Source of the DNA: an uncultured Bizionia sp.
GTDB taxonomy: Bacteria > Bacteroidota > Bacteroidia > Flavobacteriales > Flavobacteriaceae
DNA: 64,000 nt
Assembly (NCBI GenBank): GCA_947496215.1
Contig: CANMCF010000001.1
Coordinates: 603,641 to 667,640 of the forward strand
Reading direction: 5' to 3'
Part shown: positions 63,450 through 64,000 of the stretch, in pieces
Layout: each line of letters opens with the position of its first letter
Numbering within the stretch: the stretch's first letter is position 1
The notes under the pieces: model-generated
What the model saw: only the letters and a program-made list of their open reading frames with translations
Told to the model about the DNA's origin: nothing
Databases searched by the model: none
Position numbers and translations under genes: made by a program

Positions 63450-64000
63450 TTATGCAAATATTCTGGTTAATCTAAATAGGAAGAATTCTATGTTTTTAAC
63501 ACCTCTAAATTGCGCTCTAAAGGCTTTTATTTTAGCATTAAAAGATTCTGCTGATGCATTTGTACTTCTATTGATGAAGTAATTTAAGATGGATCTATAG
63601 TTTACCGTTATTGTATTAGCAATGGTGTTGAATGCTCTAAATTCTGTTTGTTCTACATCTTTATACCAATGCGCCAATTTTGTATATGCTGTTTGTATCG
63701 AAGTAGCTGTATTAAATATATTTCTTAATCCTTGTACTAGATTGTATACTTTTTTGATGTCCGGATACTGCTCAAAGAGTATTTTAGATCTTATGTATTG
63801 GTTTTGTGTCCAATTGTTAGGTGCTTTGTAGAGTAAGTATCTACTTCTAGCTAAGAGTTGCTTCTTGGTATCGCCATTGTCAAATATCTCTGGATTATAG
63901 CTTTTTTGTTTGAGTTTAGCCTGTCTGATTAATTCGTTTTCCTGATCTATGGCTTTCCAACGATGTTTTATTCTGATATCTTGTAAAGCTTCTAAGGCGA
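63450..64000 (-). CDS. ISL3-family transposase, C-terminal part (runs off window)
   Basis: The minus-strand frame is open without interruption from the window's right edge to TAA at 63450-63452, giving at least 183 residues. The end shows TNASAESFNAKIKAFRAQ and FRGVKNIEFFLFRLT, the typical DDE_Tnp_ISL3 C-terminus, with the catalytic Glu in ASAESFN. The AHWYKDVEQTEFRAFNT segment precedes it. The upstream part reads DPEIF-like (NPEIFDNGDTKKQLLARSRYLL, a helical region). The remainder, including the DDE Asp residues, lies outside the window, so intactness cannot be judged. Confidence 0.85.
   Translation of the reverse strand, partial: ALEALQDIRIKHRWKAIDQENELIRQAKLKQKSYNPEIFDNGDTKKQLLARSRYLLYKAPNNWTQNQYIRSKILFEQYPDIKKVYNLVQGLRNIFNTATSIQTAYTKLAHWYKDVEQTEFRAFNTIANTITVNYRSILNYFINRSTNASAESFNAKIKAFRAQFRGVKNIEFFLFRLTRIFA

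Larger units (their letters stand above)
63418..64000 (-). mobile_element. ISL3-type insertion sequence, right part missing
   Basis: Mobile element inferred from the transposase above. It sits 103 bases after tRNA-Ser; the left boundary is not exact, as no terminal inverted repeat can be paired without the other end. The tandem repeat at 63418 may be part of the terminal region. Confidence 0.6.

Overview
The window comes from a low-GC member of the Bacteroidota, almost certainly family Flavobacteriaceae. Three things point there. Two secreted proteins end in type IX secretion (T9SS) type-A C-terminal domains. Many genes are preceded by the Bacteroidota -7 promoter box TAnnTTTG, several with TTG about 20 bases upstream. 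Gene families such as DUF3857/transglutaminase proteins, duplicated-N-domain DsbD, RibB with a dead RibA domain, and tail-fibre-like surface proteins are typical of that family. Genus cannot be told from the sequence alone.

Layout. 0-7.8 kb holds surface and secreted proteins: a T9SS beta-propeller protein, a lipoprotein, a tail-fibre-like protein and a second T9SS protein. 7.8-17.9 kb is a minus-strand housekeeping block: a YheT-type hydrolase, adenine deaminase, a DsbD-TlpA thiol-redox pair, then tilS, an alpha/beta hydrolase and pabB in one tight operon. 18-24.9 kb is on plus: a giant TraB/GumN-type protein, a DEAD-box helicase, a lipoprotein hydrolase and a GYF_2-like protein. 24.9-32.1 kb, from 26.2 kb on, is a visibly more AT-rich block: an ExbB/MotA-like membrane protein, a serine hydrolase, a TPR histidine kinase with a LytTR regulator, an unknown gene, and a divergent tail-collar protein. 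32.3-34.1 kb is a second, LytS/LytTR-type two-component system.

34.5-44.6 kb: lpdA, a CPBP protease, an Lrp regulator divergent from a flavin oxidoreductase / Cys-Met-type PLP lyase / OsmC operon, another tail-fibre-like protein, a YdjM-like membrane protein and NhaC. 44.7-49 kb is a peroxide-defence cluster: peroxiredoxin, thioredoxin and a small protein; KatG; Tpx. 49-56.4 kb is an envelope and division run: DgkA, FtsK, LolA, a long LptF/G-like permease and RibB. 56.4-63.2 kb: a giant DUF3857/transglutaminase protein, a DegT aminotransferase, a thioredoxin-like protein, a nitroreductase and a thioesterase. The right end carries tRNA-Ser(UGA) and the C-terminal part of an ISL3-type transposase that runs out of the window.

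The most unusual signal is a conserved leader element found three times (141-226, 3866-3951, 31409-31483), always just upstream of a surface or tail-fibre-like gene. The copies share exact internal geometry, a conserved 12-base block, and a flanking 3-bp stem that changes by compensatory substitutions. It looks like an undescribed cis-regulatory RNA or operator controlling surface proteins. I do not recognise it as a known class.
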